A stretch of DNA of 64,000 nt from assembly GCF_021155765.1 (NCBI RefSeq), contig NC_060108.1, positions 25,259,025-25,323,024 of the forward strand. The letters are read 5' to 3'. Every line of letters begins with the position of its first letter. The stretch's first letter is position 1. Below the pieces are notes generated by a model. It was not told the origin of the DNA. It was given only the letters and a program-made list of their open reading frames with translations, and ran no database searches. Position numbers and translations under genes: made by a program. This DNA comes from Diprion similis. Lineage: Eukaryota; Arthropoda; Insecta; Hymenoptera; Diprionidae. This document shows, piece after piece, positions 1 through 12,800 of this stretch.

Positions 1-989
1 TTGAATTACACACCGAGCTTGAACAAGTTCACGATCATTCAAGGAGCCCTTTCCTCAAAAATGGTGCCGGAAGTGGAAAAATACGTTTAAATCGAGGTGA
101 TGTGTTAAAACCATGCTTTGCCAATAATTTTATAACTCGCTAAAACCGATGTTCAGACTCTTACTGAAGATAAATTGTACAGTTTGCAATCTACTGGATT
201 ACAATAGTAAATGTGATTTTAAAGATTTGTCGTTTACTCCTGATTCAAAAAGGTACCGTTTCCGCTTTTAAAGAAACAGAAAGATACGTATCATAAACAA
301 GGATTCTTACTCACTTTTGTGTGGGCAATCTGAGTCGTCCTAAGTTACGACGAGAAATCGCACGTCCTGTAGTCTGCAAGGGTGGCTCTGAATAGCTGAT
401 CCAAGGTTCTGTCAATGTCCTTTAAAAAGCCTCACAATTCAATGCGTCATTGCCTCTCATTCATACTAGCCAATGAGAATTAATTGCCTTTTTCTCGTTA
501 CTCGATATTAGTCCGGCGCTATCATCTCTCAAACGTCAATGCATAAGCGACTTAAGTTACATTTCCTTAACCGATAAAAAGGATAATAGTATTTCCAAGC
601 CACTGTTGAGTGCGTTCATGATGCATTGATTATTTATATGTGCTAAAATTTGTCTTATTGTTAGTTTCTTTCATTTAATGTACCTTTCTACGGATTTTCT
701 ATTATGTAGCTTCGAGCGCAATCAGAAATGCTCTAGCTCTATAAGATTCGGTATGAATCGTGCTGTTAATAATAATTGCTAATTAAACTAGATTTTATGT
801 AATTTCTAAAACAACCACACTCGTCATTCCTTCTTTCACTTTTTTCCACTTTCTAGAAATGCACACTTGCCGCTTTCTCAGACCATTCTTCAAACGCGCG
901 GAACAATTTTGGACCACGTCAAAACAGTATTTGTAAGTTGACACAACATATGCCTAAATGATGCTTGTATAAAAACTCTTCGCCTGAGA
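1..989. other. Non-coding, no gene seen
   Basis: AT-rich sequence with stops in all frames at short intervals. I see no exon, RNA gene or repeat that I can support. A TATAAAA string at about 968-974 precedes the unexplained open frames that start at 990. Confidence 0.5.
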
Positions 990-1870
990 ATGGCCTGTAA
1001 AGATTGTAATCGAGTCGATACTTCTCAAACTTCCATCTTCGTTATAATAGGTACACTAAACTGGCAATTCTCTCGATCACTTCCATCCTCTGCTTATGTG
1101 GTTGAACTGATGGCTACTTCTAATATGCTCTCAGTTTCAAATGGCGGCAGAGTGAAGATCCTTCAGTTATCTCGACGTCCTGGCTCCTGCCTAATAACGT
1201 GGCCAGACAAACATCTAAGCTACATGTTTAAGGGCTTAACAGTATTTCTGAGTAGTTGTGTAAGGTCCGGTTATACAATCCAGAAGCTGAACGCAGAGAA
1301 CAAGATTTATCTAGACCCTGTGAAACATTCGTCTGAGAGATTCGAGACCCTGATTAGTTTTTTTTAATGGCTGTATATGGTTTTGTACCTGTGTGTAATG
1401 AACCCTCGCTCAGCAGGGATCGAGGATCAAAACCTTTTCGGTATCTCAAAAATGTTGTTCTTCCAGTTTTCGGAAGCAGGATCGACCGATCTTGATTCAT
1501 GCCTTGGATACAGCAACGTCGAAAGTATCTACTTATATCTCTATATACCTGTTTCCAAGAGGGTAAATATTTTTAATCGTCTTTTTGAAAGCATAAACGA
1601 AATGGTAGGCTTTATCGACTTCAGAACCTGATTGATACATTCGGTTTGAAAAGTTTTTTTTATTATACATTTAAATTAGTAATACAAGGAGAAACGATGT
1701 TGGAATCATGCGAATTGATCCTGGTTGTTGACCATGAAAATTACCAGATCGACGTCGCAAATGAATATCCTATACTGACGAACGAGGAAAAGAATAAATG
1801 GTATACAGACTTCCTGCATGGATCAGATGTCGCAATGATTATAATAAACTTGATAAATTATATTCTTTAG
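990..1870 (+). other. Cluster of unexplained open frames, possibly a decayed gene
   Basis: Three open stretches follow each other on the plus strand. Positions 990-1367 (125 codons) and 1377-1631 share a frame and are separated by one TAA at 1365-1367. Positions 1646-1870 are in another frame and encode a hydrophilic segment with the peptides LESCELILVVDHENYQ and LTNEEKNKWYTDFLHG. A TATAAAA string sits about 16 bases before the ATG at 990. I recognise no domain. It may be a decayed gene, exons of an unknown gene, or chance. The run of three in under 900 bases of AT-rich DNA is why I list it. Homology is not established. Confidence 0.22.
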
Positions 1871-2077
1871 GAATGATTAAGACGTAGTTATTTATATAGT
1901 ACATTATATGCTAATTTCCTGATTTACGAGTGCGGATTACTCGTCAAGCTCAAATGAATCTCATTGTTGTGACTAGATATAATGCGAGAGCTCGATTACC
2001 GTTTACGTATTAATAATTTATATTCAGACATGATTCACGTCAGCGTGATTGGAAAAATTGGTTACCGTTGTTCCTCG

Positions 2078-3018
2078 CTACCAACTGCCAGTGTAGTGTT
2101 TATACGAATAGTAGGCATCCGCGCCATGCAGGACGCCGACTACCCCGCAAAGCATCTGTAAGAATAGTTAAATTTCAGATAAACGAGCTAAATAACCACT
2201 CGAGTAAATCGAGCCGTATGCTCATGCCCACAAGATTTTTTTCGATTTCTGAATTAATTTTCCGAAAAACTTACGTAGGCGGCGTTCATTGCTGGATAGA
2301 CGTCAAATCCAGGAGTCAGTTGATATTGTCCCCAGAGGAACATCTTGGTAGCAAATGCCAAGTATGAGGCTGAGCTCAAGTAGAGAAAGGATGCGAGGGC
2401 GTTAAACATCAGCTCCTGAAATATTGGACAAACCGATAAGTTATTAATCACCTCTCAATTCGACTGGGACGTTTGCCGGAAAATTTATTTTTTCCACTTA
2501 CGAAGAGAGACGAGCGTATTAATCTGTACGATTTTTCGGACACGATGTAACAGGCCAGAAGTACTGCCGAGTTTAGAAAGCAGGCAGAACAAGTCGTCAA
2601 AGCACTTTCGTATGCCGAGCCAATTGTCGCACTGTACCTCAGACCATAATTAATCAACAAATATTGGATCAAGCTGCTGATCACCTAAAACAAGAATATC
2701 GTTATATCATGGTAACGCAAAGGAATGCGACAGAATTATGTATGTTTCATAATCATCTATAATAAAAAAAAAATCTTTCATCAAAGTCTGCAATTTCAGA
2801 ATGTGTCAGATAGATGCTTAATATTTTCACAAGAATTGGAAATCCATGCACCCCGTTAGACTTACCGCCTCGGCCACTTTCACCATGCCCGGTAAAGTCT
2901 TTAAAAATTCGATGTGTATGCATGTGCAGCATCGACAAAAGCAGCAAGCGACACCCCCGGCCCCGTGAGTTCCCGTCGACGCCATCCTGATCGTCGGTCC
3001 AGCTGCACCCCCGCCCAT
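2078..3018 (-). CDS. sing: MARVEL-domain four-transmembrane protein, singles bar-like
   Basis: Four coding exons on the minus strand: 2866-3018, 2502-2684, 2275-2415 and 2078-2155. All junctions are phase 0 with GTAAGT-type donors or good CAG/TAG acceptors, giving 184 residues. Residues 24-36 are a cysteine-rich patch (ACCFCRCCTCIHI). The MARVEL entry motif LKTLPGMVK follows at about 39-47. The remainder reads as four hydrophobic segments and ends GVLHGADAYYSYKHYTGSW. MARVEL proteins are four-pass membrane proteins of vesicles and membrane contact sites, and Drosophila singles bar acts in myoblast fusion. The family is clear. The assignment to sing rests on the cysteine patch and remembered insect orthologues, so it is moderate. 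A second in-frame ATG twelve codons in (2985) could be the real start. It is the most downstream gene of a same-strand MARVEL trio. Confidence 0.8.
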
Positions 3019-6000
3019 GGTTCACAGTTCTGTCTCGTAGCCTGTTAATTAAACAGTATGATGCTTAAACGTTGCATCCTGTGAATGCACTTGCGCATGC
3101 ATTCATAATATGGTTTGCATTCGACGTATCATCATTCTATACTCCACGTTCTTATATTTATTTATACTCTTTATCCGAACGGTACCGAAAAAGCTATCCG
3201 ACTTGCATTAGTTTTGGGAGTGCGCAATGAGTGCTCGTGAGTCAAGGGCTTCTCACAAATTCAAGCGCAAACTGCGCTAACTTTTCGGTATATATTCTCG
3301 AACAGCGTGGGCAGCAGACGGACTCTCAACTCAAAAGTCGGGATCGTTAACCCCTGGAGCAACAGTTTATTTCTGTCTCTAAATTATTATCGCGACACTT
3401 GAAGTTACCAATGCTCTGCGATTTTTTAGAGAAAAAACTGCATGCAGGTGCTGGATTACTGTTTTTATATATTGTTCGTCTTCGACTATCGCAGCTCACC
3501 GAGAACACTGATAGTATCTCTGAATATTTTATCTAACGCACCCCGATAAACCTTAACGAATTCATTCAATAAGCGAGTTTCCCTTACATTTTATACTGTA
3601 CAAAATCCATGGCAAACGGATCAGCGGTTCATCTTCTTTCACTAAAGGACGACACTCTTAGAGACAACGATTACACATCGATCCACGTACAATTGATCAA
3701 TTTCAGAATCATCAGCATGCATCGGATGATTTCTTATTGATTATAAATAAACAAATAACATTACCTATAGATTCCTTTGCGCCACGGCAACGCAGCTATA
3801 CATAAATTCTCTGCACGTGAGTCAGAAGCAAAGGTAAAGACTCGGATTGGCACTTCCGGAAGTGACGAGATCTCAGGAATTTCTCTATCGGGTGACACAA
3901 TAAATTTGGAAATGAAAATTCGAATGGAAATGACAGGAAGAGATCCCTCGGGACGAATATTCACTGTCAGGAGTTCGCTGCAGACTGCACAAGATTCTGT
4001 ACCCACAATGCATGATCGCGCCCCCCGCGTGGCATGAGACCTCAGAGGGACGTTTTCTATTTTCGGCACGCGCCACAGGAAATTATGGCGGGTCCACGAT
4101 GCAGATGCCTGTGGACAAAAAGTGACAACGGAATGTCGTCGACACGTACGCGACGTCTATTAATTACCCACCATGTTTATGACGAATCGCACCATGAAGA
4201 GAAGGTGAAACCTCCGCACGTGGGAAACACGTCAATCGAGATTAAATTGTATTGGGATAGATTTTTGCTGAACACGTAGTTAAGGATGTGATTCATTCTT
4301 TTTTCTCTTTTATCCGATCTGCAATTCATACAGTGTATTATTAGAGTTACGTAAAATGAGTACATGGTTTTTAGTCTAGTATAACATACGACAATAGAAA
4401 TGAGAGATCGAGATGGGATACCTTACTTGTAAGTTTAATTTAGTTCTGTACTGTTCGATCTTTGATTTTGTCTGCTTATATTTTCTTTACTACTTGACGT
4501 TTAATGGTATTTTGCATTCTGTCTTTCGAGATTTCCGGATAGATGAAAGGAAGAGGAGCTTGAGAAAAAGCTCATTATTGGTGATCTCCGTTTCTGGGTA
4601 ACTCAGCACCAGACGATTGGTCTATGATAGCCAATCGCGCGGAAGCTGACAGATAATGCATCTGATCTATTCCTATTTCTAAGAATAGAGGAGTTTGCAG
4701 ATTTCCCTCACGTAAATTATTGCGTCTTAAATCTCTTGCAAGCATTTATTATTCTGAATCTTATTGCTAGATTACGCATTCTGTGTCCAGGCTATGATGG
4801 TATCATGCCGAAAAATGATCAATACAATGGTGTTCTACACTATGATGGTAACCATGCAGATCGATGTAGATCTAACACTAAAAACTACGGTAAAGGCGCG
4901 TCAGATGCTGTTATGGTAATTACATGTCGATAATTAGTGGCACAGAGAAGAGGCTGCCGCGGTTACCGACTGGGACGTAACACCCAGACCAAAAGTGGGG
5001 GCATTTGCTTCGTAAATTTTTTGGATTTTTCATCGTAATGTATAAACATAATATAATAATTGTCAAAACAAACATAACGTTATGTGTAATTTAGATATAT
5101 GAAATTTTTTTTGAATTTTTGAAAATTCCACGTTATGTATAAAAATATTGCAGCGAAGATCCATCCAACAAGTAAAAAATCGTAGACCGAACTGGAGAGT
5201 CGACGGGCAGTACCTGGTCTAATCAAAGTGGAATGCCTCACATGCATGTGTGTTCTACATCTATTAATATCTCTAGTATACACATACACGCTGAACCTAT
5301 GTGAATAATAATAAGGCAAATTAAATTGAATTACATTGAATTAAATTGAATTAAATTAAGTTACTTACGTTGCTTTGATTGCTAAAAATGAACATAAGAA
5401 AAAAAATATCTTTCTTATTATCGAATGAGGCAATAGCTAGCCACGATGATGGCGATGAGGCTTGGAATTAACTGCAGTAGCTACGACAAATAAAAAAAAA
5501 ACCAACTGAGGATGAAGACTAATATTAATCGACATCGTTAAAATAAATCACACATTGTTTGGACGATTTTCTGGATGTGAATCACTTTGCTGAATTCCGC
5601 TTCAAAAGAGCGATGCACGATCTAAATTTAAACCCTTTCCGTTAATTTGTTTATTTAGTATAGGAAGAAAAAGGGCGAGTTTGCTCGGCTGGTAAGGGTA
5701 GGACTATTCCATGACCTTAATTGTCACCGATTCTAGTTCGGTTAACCAACACGCAATTTCAATCTCAGGAGATGATAATATGTAAAGTAAATAATGAAGT
5801 CTACAAACAGTCTATTCTAAACATTTAAATACGCCTTAAACCTTTTTCAAACACCGAACGCTTATTTTATTACTTTCGTTTTATATAGTCGTCAATCGTC
5901 CATTAATGAACGGCTGCTACACGTTTCTGTGTGTGTAAAAAACAAAAGCAAATAAATAATCTTACTTCTCTCCGTAAAGCGCAACGAGCAACACTTTATA

Positions 6001-6360
6001 TTTCGAGCGAACAGTATATTTTTCGAGTGAACGTTCGGTTAATTGGGATAAGTCAAGTCACGGTTCGGAGATTCGAGGATCTACTGTAAGTGGACCAAAT
6101 GCCGCTACAATGTGCGAAGAAGTGGTTAATAGGTGAATTTCAATTGGCCAGACTCAAACTTTTGAGGTCTTAAAAGATTGATTGATTGATTAAGTTGCAT
6201 ATTCACGTCGTGGTACAACCATCGAGCAAACTAAAATATAAACTTACGTATGTCAGTACACACGGGCACAGTGATTCGGTTACGGCTTATAGTTTCTCAA
6301 TGTTGGCAATGTAGAATCAGCCTACAGCGCCACGAATTTTGTATGGTTGGGTGCTGTTAT
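3019..6360. other. Intergenic, upstream of the singles bar-like gene
   Basis: No gene is supported here. A TATATA-like string near 3290 is correctly placed for a minus-strand promoter of the gene at 2078-3018, but the start site is not visible. Short open frames at 3761-4076 occur on both strands and look like chance. A 10-bp minisatellite lies at 5321-5360. Confidence 0.5.
5321..5360. repeat. 10-bp minisatellite, four copies
   Basis: Four adjacent units of ttaaattgaa, the second and fourth with one or two changes, at 5321-5330, 5331-5340, 5341-5350 and 5351-5360. It is intergenic. Confidence 0.85.
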
Positions 6361-6369
6361 GCTTACGAA

Positions 6370-7020
6370 GATTGAACCTGTTTCATGGCCTTCATATACC
6401 TCTGGAAGAATGATCTCAAAATCAATGTTACTAAAATTAAAGCTATTGCTTTGGCTCTTCTCCGTTCATCTATAGACTATCCTCTGTGGCTAATGTCTTT
6501 ATCAAGGTCCAAATTTCTAGGCTATATTTTGAATCGTGTGTACACAGTTTCGGTTTAGTGCTTGATTCGAAGCTCAACTGGAAAGATCATGTTACTTCAA
6601 TCTGTAAGAGAGTAAACTCTCTCATGCACCGCGACAATTTCTTCTACATAAGCACGAACTTACTGCGTTAAATTACCTCGTTGAAATGCTACTTTTTTTC
6701 TAAATCGATGGTCAGCAGATCTGATCAACGGTAGCAGACCGAAGGAGGTATTTAGGGACCTGTTTATTATCCAAAATAGTCTTGTCTGGCCAACACACCT
6801 ACTTAGCTTCTTACCTCCTGGCCAACATCGGCGAAATGCCAGGAAGGGGGGATGCGAGGCTGCTCATAATTCCTAGATTCAGTACTGAAACCTTGCGTAC
6901 ACTTTTTTCATGTTATGTTTTTTTACATTTGGAACTCCATTCCCGAAGATATTCGGGACTGCAGTACTACACATTCTTTCAAAAACTGTGTCAAAGCGGA
7001 CTTCTTCCTTTTGGAGGGTA
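6370..7020 (+). pseudogene. Decayed non-LTR retrotransposon reverse transcriptase, C-terminal part
   Basis: Several pieces of the C-terminal region of a LINE-type ORF2 lie in order but in different frames. WKNDLKINVTKIKAI comes from the TGG at 6403. FGLVLDSKLNWKDHVTSICKRV lies in the open stretch 6486-6671. The terminal signature WNSIPEDIRDCSTTHSFKN begins at 6930. Known Jockey/CR1-like elements carry the same order: N-L-x-IN-x-TKTKAI, then LGV-x-LDSKLNW-x-H, then WNSIP-x-x-IR near the end. Stops and frame changes separate the pieces, so the copy is dead and 5'-truncated. An AT-rich tail to about 7310, with aataaataaattctattta near 7233, may be its 3' end. The exact limits are not visible. 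Confidence 0.75.
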
Positions 7021-7310
7021 AAAACCAAAACTAAGATCACGGCAGTAGCTAAAATCTAATGTTACACTACACCTACTTGAGCTGTAATATCTATATTACT
7101 AATTTTTATGTTTATATTACTAATTTTCATGTTCTAATACTTTACGCTAAACTGTACTTTCTATATAATGCTGTATCATCATTTTTGTCGCTACTATTTC
7201 GACATGTTCTTAAATGTACAACAATTTGTATAATAAATAAATTCTATTTATCCATTTATCCCTTTCTCTGTATAATACGAAGTAGCCAACTGTTAATTGA
7301 ATACACATAA

Positions 7311-8045
7311 TTAATCACTCAATAAACAACGGAACATTGAATAGGTGACGGAGTACAAAGTTATATTTCACTTTTTATTTTTACGACGATGAGAGAAAAT
7401 TGTGGATCGTGTGAACAATTAGAAAAATAAAAATATAACAAATTCGTGTGAACAATGGTAACGACGATAGGTACTTGCACATAAATGCGGTAGGACGTAA
7501 ATAAGGTACCTTTTTGGCAGGATTTTTTGACGCTGGTTTCTCCCGATTATACTTGTTAGTTGTAAACTATATAAGACACGACATTGCAGCGACGACGAGA
7601 AATGAGGATAATATTGTTAGACATTGACCATTACTATAAGGTTATTATAAAAGTAGAAAGCTTATCGTTATACTTTGAACATTGACAATAAATTGACCTT
7701 AAAAACAGCTCAAAAATACACCGACAAAAATCTACTATAGTATATATATAGGTATGTATATATATTCATCAAAAAAATTTTAGTATTCTTTGCCGAATTG
7801 ACACTTTTTATGATATACCTATGTATTAAACTTCTTAAGTTATGCAATGCATACCACAGCACCGATTAATTTTTAATATCCTAAACTTTTACATATTTAT
7901 CATACGATGGTAACGATGGTACGACAGTCTTCACTTGCGCCTGACAGTTGCTATTCTGCATCCCTCACAACTTTGGTAATGACTGTGTCTTAAGTGCAAA
8001 CTGACGCTTCTTTAAGCAGGATGAATCCCGTACGATATTCGGCAC
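7311..8045. other. Downstream of the second MARVEL gene
   Basis: AT-rich with no coding frame. It probably includes the 3' UTR of the minus-strand MARVEL gene ending at 8046. A minus-strand AATAAA lies at 7374-7379, about 670 bases past the stop. A short (TA) tract is near 7738-7765. Confidence 0.45.
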
Positions 8046-9890
8046 TTAAATACCTCTGTAGGATCTCAGAGCTAGTAAAGTACTCAAAAGGTATAGCGCC
8101 GCATTGACCAGTCCTATAACCTAAAGAAATTGAGTACTCGTTATTTTCAATACTTTAAATGTCGTTTTCGAATATAAATCTATGGATAGCACTTTGATTT
8201 GAATAGTGCAGTATTAAGGAGACACATCCGAGTAGAATATTTTGAAAAACGATTTCCTTTTTATTCGAGTTTTTAAAAGTTTGAAGTATGAAGAATATTG
8301 TGTGTAAATTGAATAATAAAATTCGAAGAATTGTAGGAGTTGCGGCCCATTTGCCGATCTTTCAACTCGATTATCTCGAAACTACGTTTCCGAATCCGTA
8401 CCTAGGATATCTCGAAAACGAAAGGACCAATTTTTACATAATTTGGACACAATGTTTTCGTACATTTTGTTATTATCCAAAAAAGGTGTTAAATTTAGGC
8501 TCGAAAACGAACGTTAAAGTCTAAACGATCACCGTTTCGTTGATAAAAAAAAATTCATACGCAGCGAACGGTTTAATATATTATATTACAAGATTCCGTT
8601 GGAATTTTTTATTTTAGATCAACCCACTGTCCAAAATACACCGACCACTGCAACAACGCTACGAGTGGATAAATTTTGCTGAAAAAATTACTGAATATAC
8701 CTTAATGTATAAACTTTGAAATAAAAAAAACGAATGAAATCGAATAAACAGTTTTTTAGATAAACTTCTCGAAATTCGCCTACTTCTTTAACCATCTACT
8801 CTGATGTGCCCCCTCAATTGCTTATTGTAGGTAAACTCACCGATGCTGCCAATAAGGCATCATAATTGTAAACGCGGTTATTTTTTGTAACGTCTATAAG
8901 AAGGTTAAGGGATGCTGCGAGGAGTAATCCAAATCCGATCGAATGATAGATCACCTCCTGAAATTGTAAATTAGAAAAATTGATGCAAGTATATAAAGTT
9001 CGATTGTACGGTCGAATAATTGATTTTTTTGATGATAATTTCACAGAATAAGGACAGTAAAGTAATTCTACATGATCCTATCTTGGATAAACTTACGTAG
9101 ATAGTTTTTGATATGATCGAGCCGGTTGACAAGGACGCGAGGCACGATACCAGAAGAATGAAAGATGCTATCATGAAAGTCGTCGTCATGAGAAGGAAAA
9201 ATATCCTAGGCGTTGACGACAGCGCCACAGAATAGCCAGAGTCGTGATCATGCCCAATGATCCCAACACAGACGATGCCCAGTGCCTGAAAGTGAGAGCG
9301 TAAACTTCAGGTGAGCTCATATGGACCGCCATGGCCTAAAAAAGTTTCTCAAAAACAAATGCCCTCGCCATATACGGCGTTCCCAACCTCGATCCACTAA
9401 GTTTGGTTGCTGGATACATCCGCTCAGTTTCTGTGTGACCTTTGAAAGGTAATCAGCAAAAGGTTGACATTTCTTTCAAAATATTCTATGCTATCATAAT
9501 AATTCACACGTAATATATTCAGGTCAGAACAAGCACTCTGTGAGGGAAATGTTTTCCATAATTGGCTGCCAATGAGTAAGAGTTCCTTATGGTTATTGCG
9601 GTTTCTTATCGAAAACCGCTCATTGTGTAGAATTTAATACAAAAACCCACTTCCTCAGTAGCGAATTCATGTTAATAAGAAATCGCGGTTATTTTACATC
9701 AGTATGAAACTTGTGACCTTGCGAAGTTATTCCGCGCTGTGAATAATTTCTTCGTTAAATATGCTGGAGTACTTACAACTTCAAGAAATTTTAGAATTCC
9801 AGGAAAAGTTCTTAAGTAGCCAGTGTTCAGGATGATCGTCGAGCCACTGGTGGTGGTCGTGGTTGTTCGTATGGTGACGGAGTGAGACAT
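8046..9890 (-). CDS. MARVEL-domain four-transmembrane protein
   Basis: Four coding exons on the minus strand: 9777-9890, 9097-9285, 8841-8957 and 8046-8120. All junctions are phase 0 (donors GTAAGT, GTAAGT, GTGAGT), giving 164 residues. The N-terminus is threonine-rich ([12 protein letters not shown]) and leads into [18 protein letters not shown]. Exon 2 begins [11 protein letters not shown] and carries a strong hydrophobic run ([19 protein letters not shown]). Exon 3 ([20 protein letters not shown]) and exon 4 ([20 protein letters not shown]) supply the last two membrane segments, ending RSYRGI. The layout matches both neighbours, so this is a tandem paralogue, and insect CMTM-like proteins are the closest family I can name. 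An acceptor (tttcag) just upstream of the ATG, at about 9917, suggests a 5' UTR intron, so transcription may start further up, perhaps near 12.1-12.3 kb. Confidence 0.8.
8121..8840. other. Intron 3 of the second MARVEL gene, possibly holding an interspersed repeat
   Basis: Positions about 8340-8450 contain the spaced string tatctcgaaa, then ggatatctcgaaaacgaaag, which look like a dispersed insect repeat. I cannot define ends, terminal repeats or a family. A 78-codon open frame at 8288-8524 runs through it and is probably not coding. Confidence 0.25.
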
Positions 9891-12800
9891 GGTATCGACT
9901 TATCACAGGATCTCCTGAAACCAAATAAAAACGTTAAGCCATCATCGAACAAAAGTCTTAACTTAAGGCGAAAAGTTCCTGACAAGTTCGTCGAAACAAT
10001 CAGCATTGTCACCAAATATGATCTATCTGCTCCATTTCTCTGCTTGTTGCTTTTCGGTGAACTACGCTTTTGCTTTGCTACATCCTCATTCTTTGATTCC
10101 ATTTATCTGTTACACACACACACACACGTAGACAACCACACCTACCCTCTCGTTTTCTTTCACCTACTGTGTAAGACAATGACTCATGCGCCAGAAGTGG
10201 CACTGACGTAGACGTAAATTATTTTTGCCTCTAGATACAACGGGGACCTTTTGATATGGCCATGCACTGCATACTGCACCCGAAATAAACTCTTGGAAAA
10301 TATTCTGCAGTCAATTTTCGAAAATTAAAATGATAAGATGCTTTTTCTATAATCACTCGAATTGAATGAATAATGATTACCAAGAATCGTTTATTGACCT
10401 TGAGGCGAAAATTCAGACATCGTTATGTCATCGTGGAATATAAGAATGAACACGACATCCGTTAGCTTACTAATCGCTATTTTTCTTCGAATCTCTCTGG
10501 TAGAAAAAAGGATCAACCTCCGTTAGAATTTGATAACGAATTTATTAATACACCGATGACATCAGTCTAATTTGTGCTTGTATATCAGCTCAACCGCAAG
10601 CTTGCTTCAATGGCAGCGTATTACGTGTCACGAGATGGACTATCAGTTCCTTTTACTGTCGAATTCACAATGTTACTCAGAACATGTCCAAAGCTACTCT
10701 GCGTTTTCGGCGGAATTTCACGCTAAGCATTGAATCGGCCACACGAGTTTATTTGGGCAAGAACGGACATCAGAAAGGGTATCGATACCCCCCGTATCAG
10801 GAGTGCACAACTGGAACATCGAATTTCCTCCGACGATAGCCTCTGCTATCGTTGCGTCCATGGGCCTTATGGAAATCGGGACGAGGTCGATCTTCCGAGG
10901 TGCGACCTACTTCGAGTGTTGCTTCTGAGCATCCTCCTTCAAACCGAAATAGAGTTGACGCCGATTCGTTATAGATAGAACTTGTTATTCGAATACTTAG
11001 CAACAGTTTGGAACAGTGAATGTTGCAAAATTTTATTGACCGTCTTGCGCCGAATGACATTCGCGAAGCTAGATTTCAGTCCAAGCAACGCGCCTATGTT
11101 TGTACTATAAATTTGCAATGTACCTACACGATTGACGCGATTATTATTATACTATCCAGTGGCAATGAACCGAGAATACGTGATGCATCTGGTCTGCATG
11201 AGTTCAAGCCTGGTCCCCCCAAAATGTTCCAGGCACACCTGCGTATACGTACGGCTGTTATCGATCTAGTTTAAGGTTTGGGCGGTTTACCATTTTCAAT
11301 TGTCATCAGATGTAAACAACTCAGTACTTACAGCTTCTAAGCGCTAAGTACAGGTCCTAATGTGCAACAGAGATGCACGTTCGATTAGTCATGCATGGAG
11401 AGCGATCACGAAGCTAATTTTATCCACTTGGATAATATCGTGGAAGAAATTATTGATGAAGTGTGATCGGGAAGAGCTCGGTTATCATAAGAACTAGCGT
11501 TTTCTTGTATCTGTGATAAGATAAACGCCTTAATCGACTGTGAAGGAAGACAAATTTTTACATATCTGATCTGGAATTCCCATGACGAATTAATTTAATT
11601 AATACGCGATAACTTGAATGAAACAGGCATTCGTTCATGCGGTTCATCGTGGCTTTTAGTATGTCAGCAGCTGACTGTACAGTATTATTCAATCCCAGCA
11701 AAAACGCAACGAACCCAGTGACAGTTATACTGTTTACTTGGAGCAGGAGTATAGGCAATATCGATTCGCGGGAAAATCCAAGTGCACACACAAAATATTA
11801 ATTTCACCTCGGGAGAATTCACCGTTACAACGCACTATGTCGTTTGCTTTATCGTTCCCCGCTGCGCGATGCACTTAATTATATATCCGCTCTGAAACCA
11901 TTCGGTCTGCCGGATCCTGATTATACTGCGTCGGTATTGTAATTATATATACGTCCAATTAAACGGGGAGATAAGAGACTCGGGCCGCAGTAGAAACAAA
12001 CGGAGAGAATTTAGAAGTGTTAAATAAAAAGTGTATGAACCGCTGCACGATTGATAAACGTTTTCGAAGCAACTGACCTGAAACAGGTTAGAAGGAATCG
12101 GAGTTATGTTACGTTCTCAGCGTCTCGCGAATGACTGAAATCGACGCCTAACGTCGCCGCCAAGCCCGGTACACGTCATACATGACGTCATGCATTCGAA
12201 AGAGTAGATGCAGCTAGCAGCAGGTAGGTAGGCATTCGGTTGGTCTCTCTTTACGCACACCGACGGACCCGCCTGTCATGCGTAGTACGCTGAATCCGTT
12301 GATTCGACAATCCGACATCGAGTATTGAACGGATGATTACCGAGGTTGCAGCATGCTTACGTCCACGTTTCTCAATTTTTTTATATTCATTTATTTATCT
12401 GTGAAGTGAGAACTTTTTTAACGGCAAACCAGCGCGCTGAAGACCTGTTACGCCTGATATCCGACAATTTTTATGCACGTAGATATGCGAAGTTGCATGG
12501 TATTAGGCACTCAGTGAAATTGTCGATTTGGTTGCCTCTCATCAGGCGCCATCGACGCTTGTTTGTTGTAACTTGAAATTATATGACTGTGCCAAATTTT
12601 TTGTAAACATTTCTATAAGTCGAAGAAAGACTGTCTACAAAATACTTACAGAAACACGCTATTTTACATACATATTATACATTCATATGTGTAACAAGTA
12701 CGATTAAATTTTATTCGACATTAGTATAATAGCTCAAGGATAAATAAAATTAAAAGATCAAGGATTGAAAAGAAATAAAAACAACAAAAAAAACTTCAAA

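Noticed and set aside
5690-5760. tRNA- or SINE-like stretch (ctcggctggtaaggg, then agttcggttaacc)
   Set aside because: The A-box-like part is loose and the B box does not match GGTTCGANTCC. No cloverleaf can be drawn.
11558-11791. 77-codon minus-strand frame with a hydrophobic stretch, considered as a receptor exon
   Set aside because: There are no splice partners or family motif, and the length is within chance.
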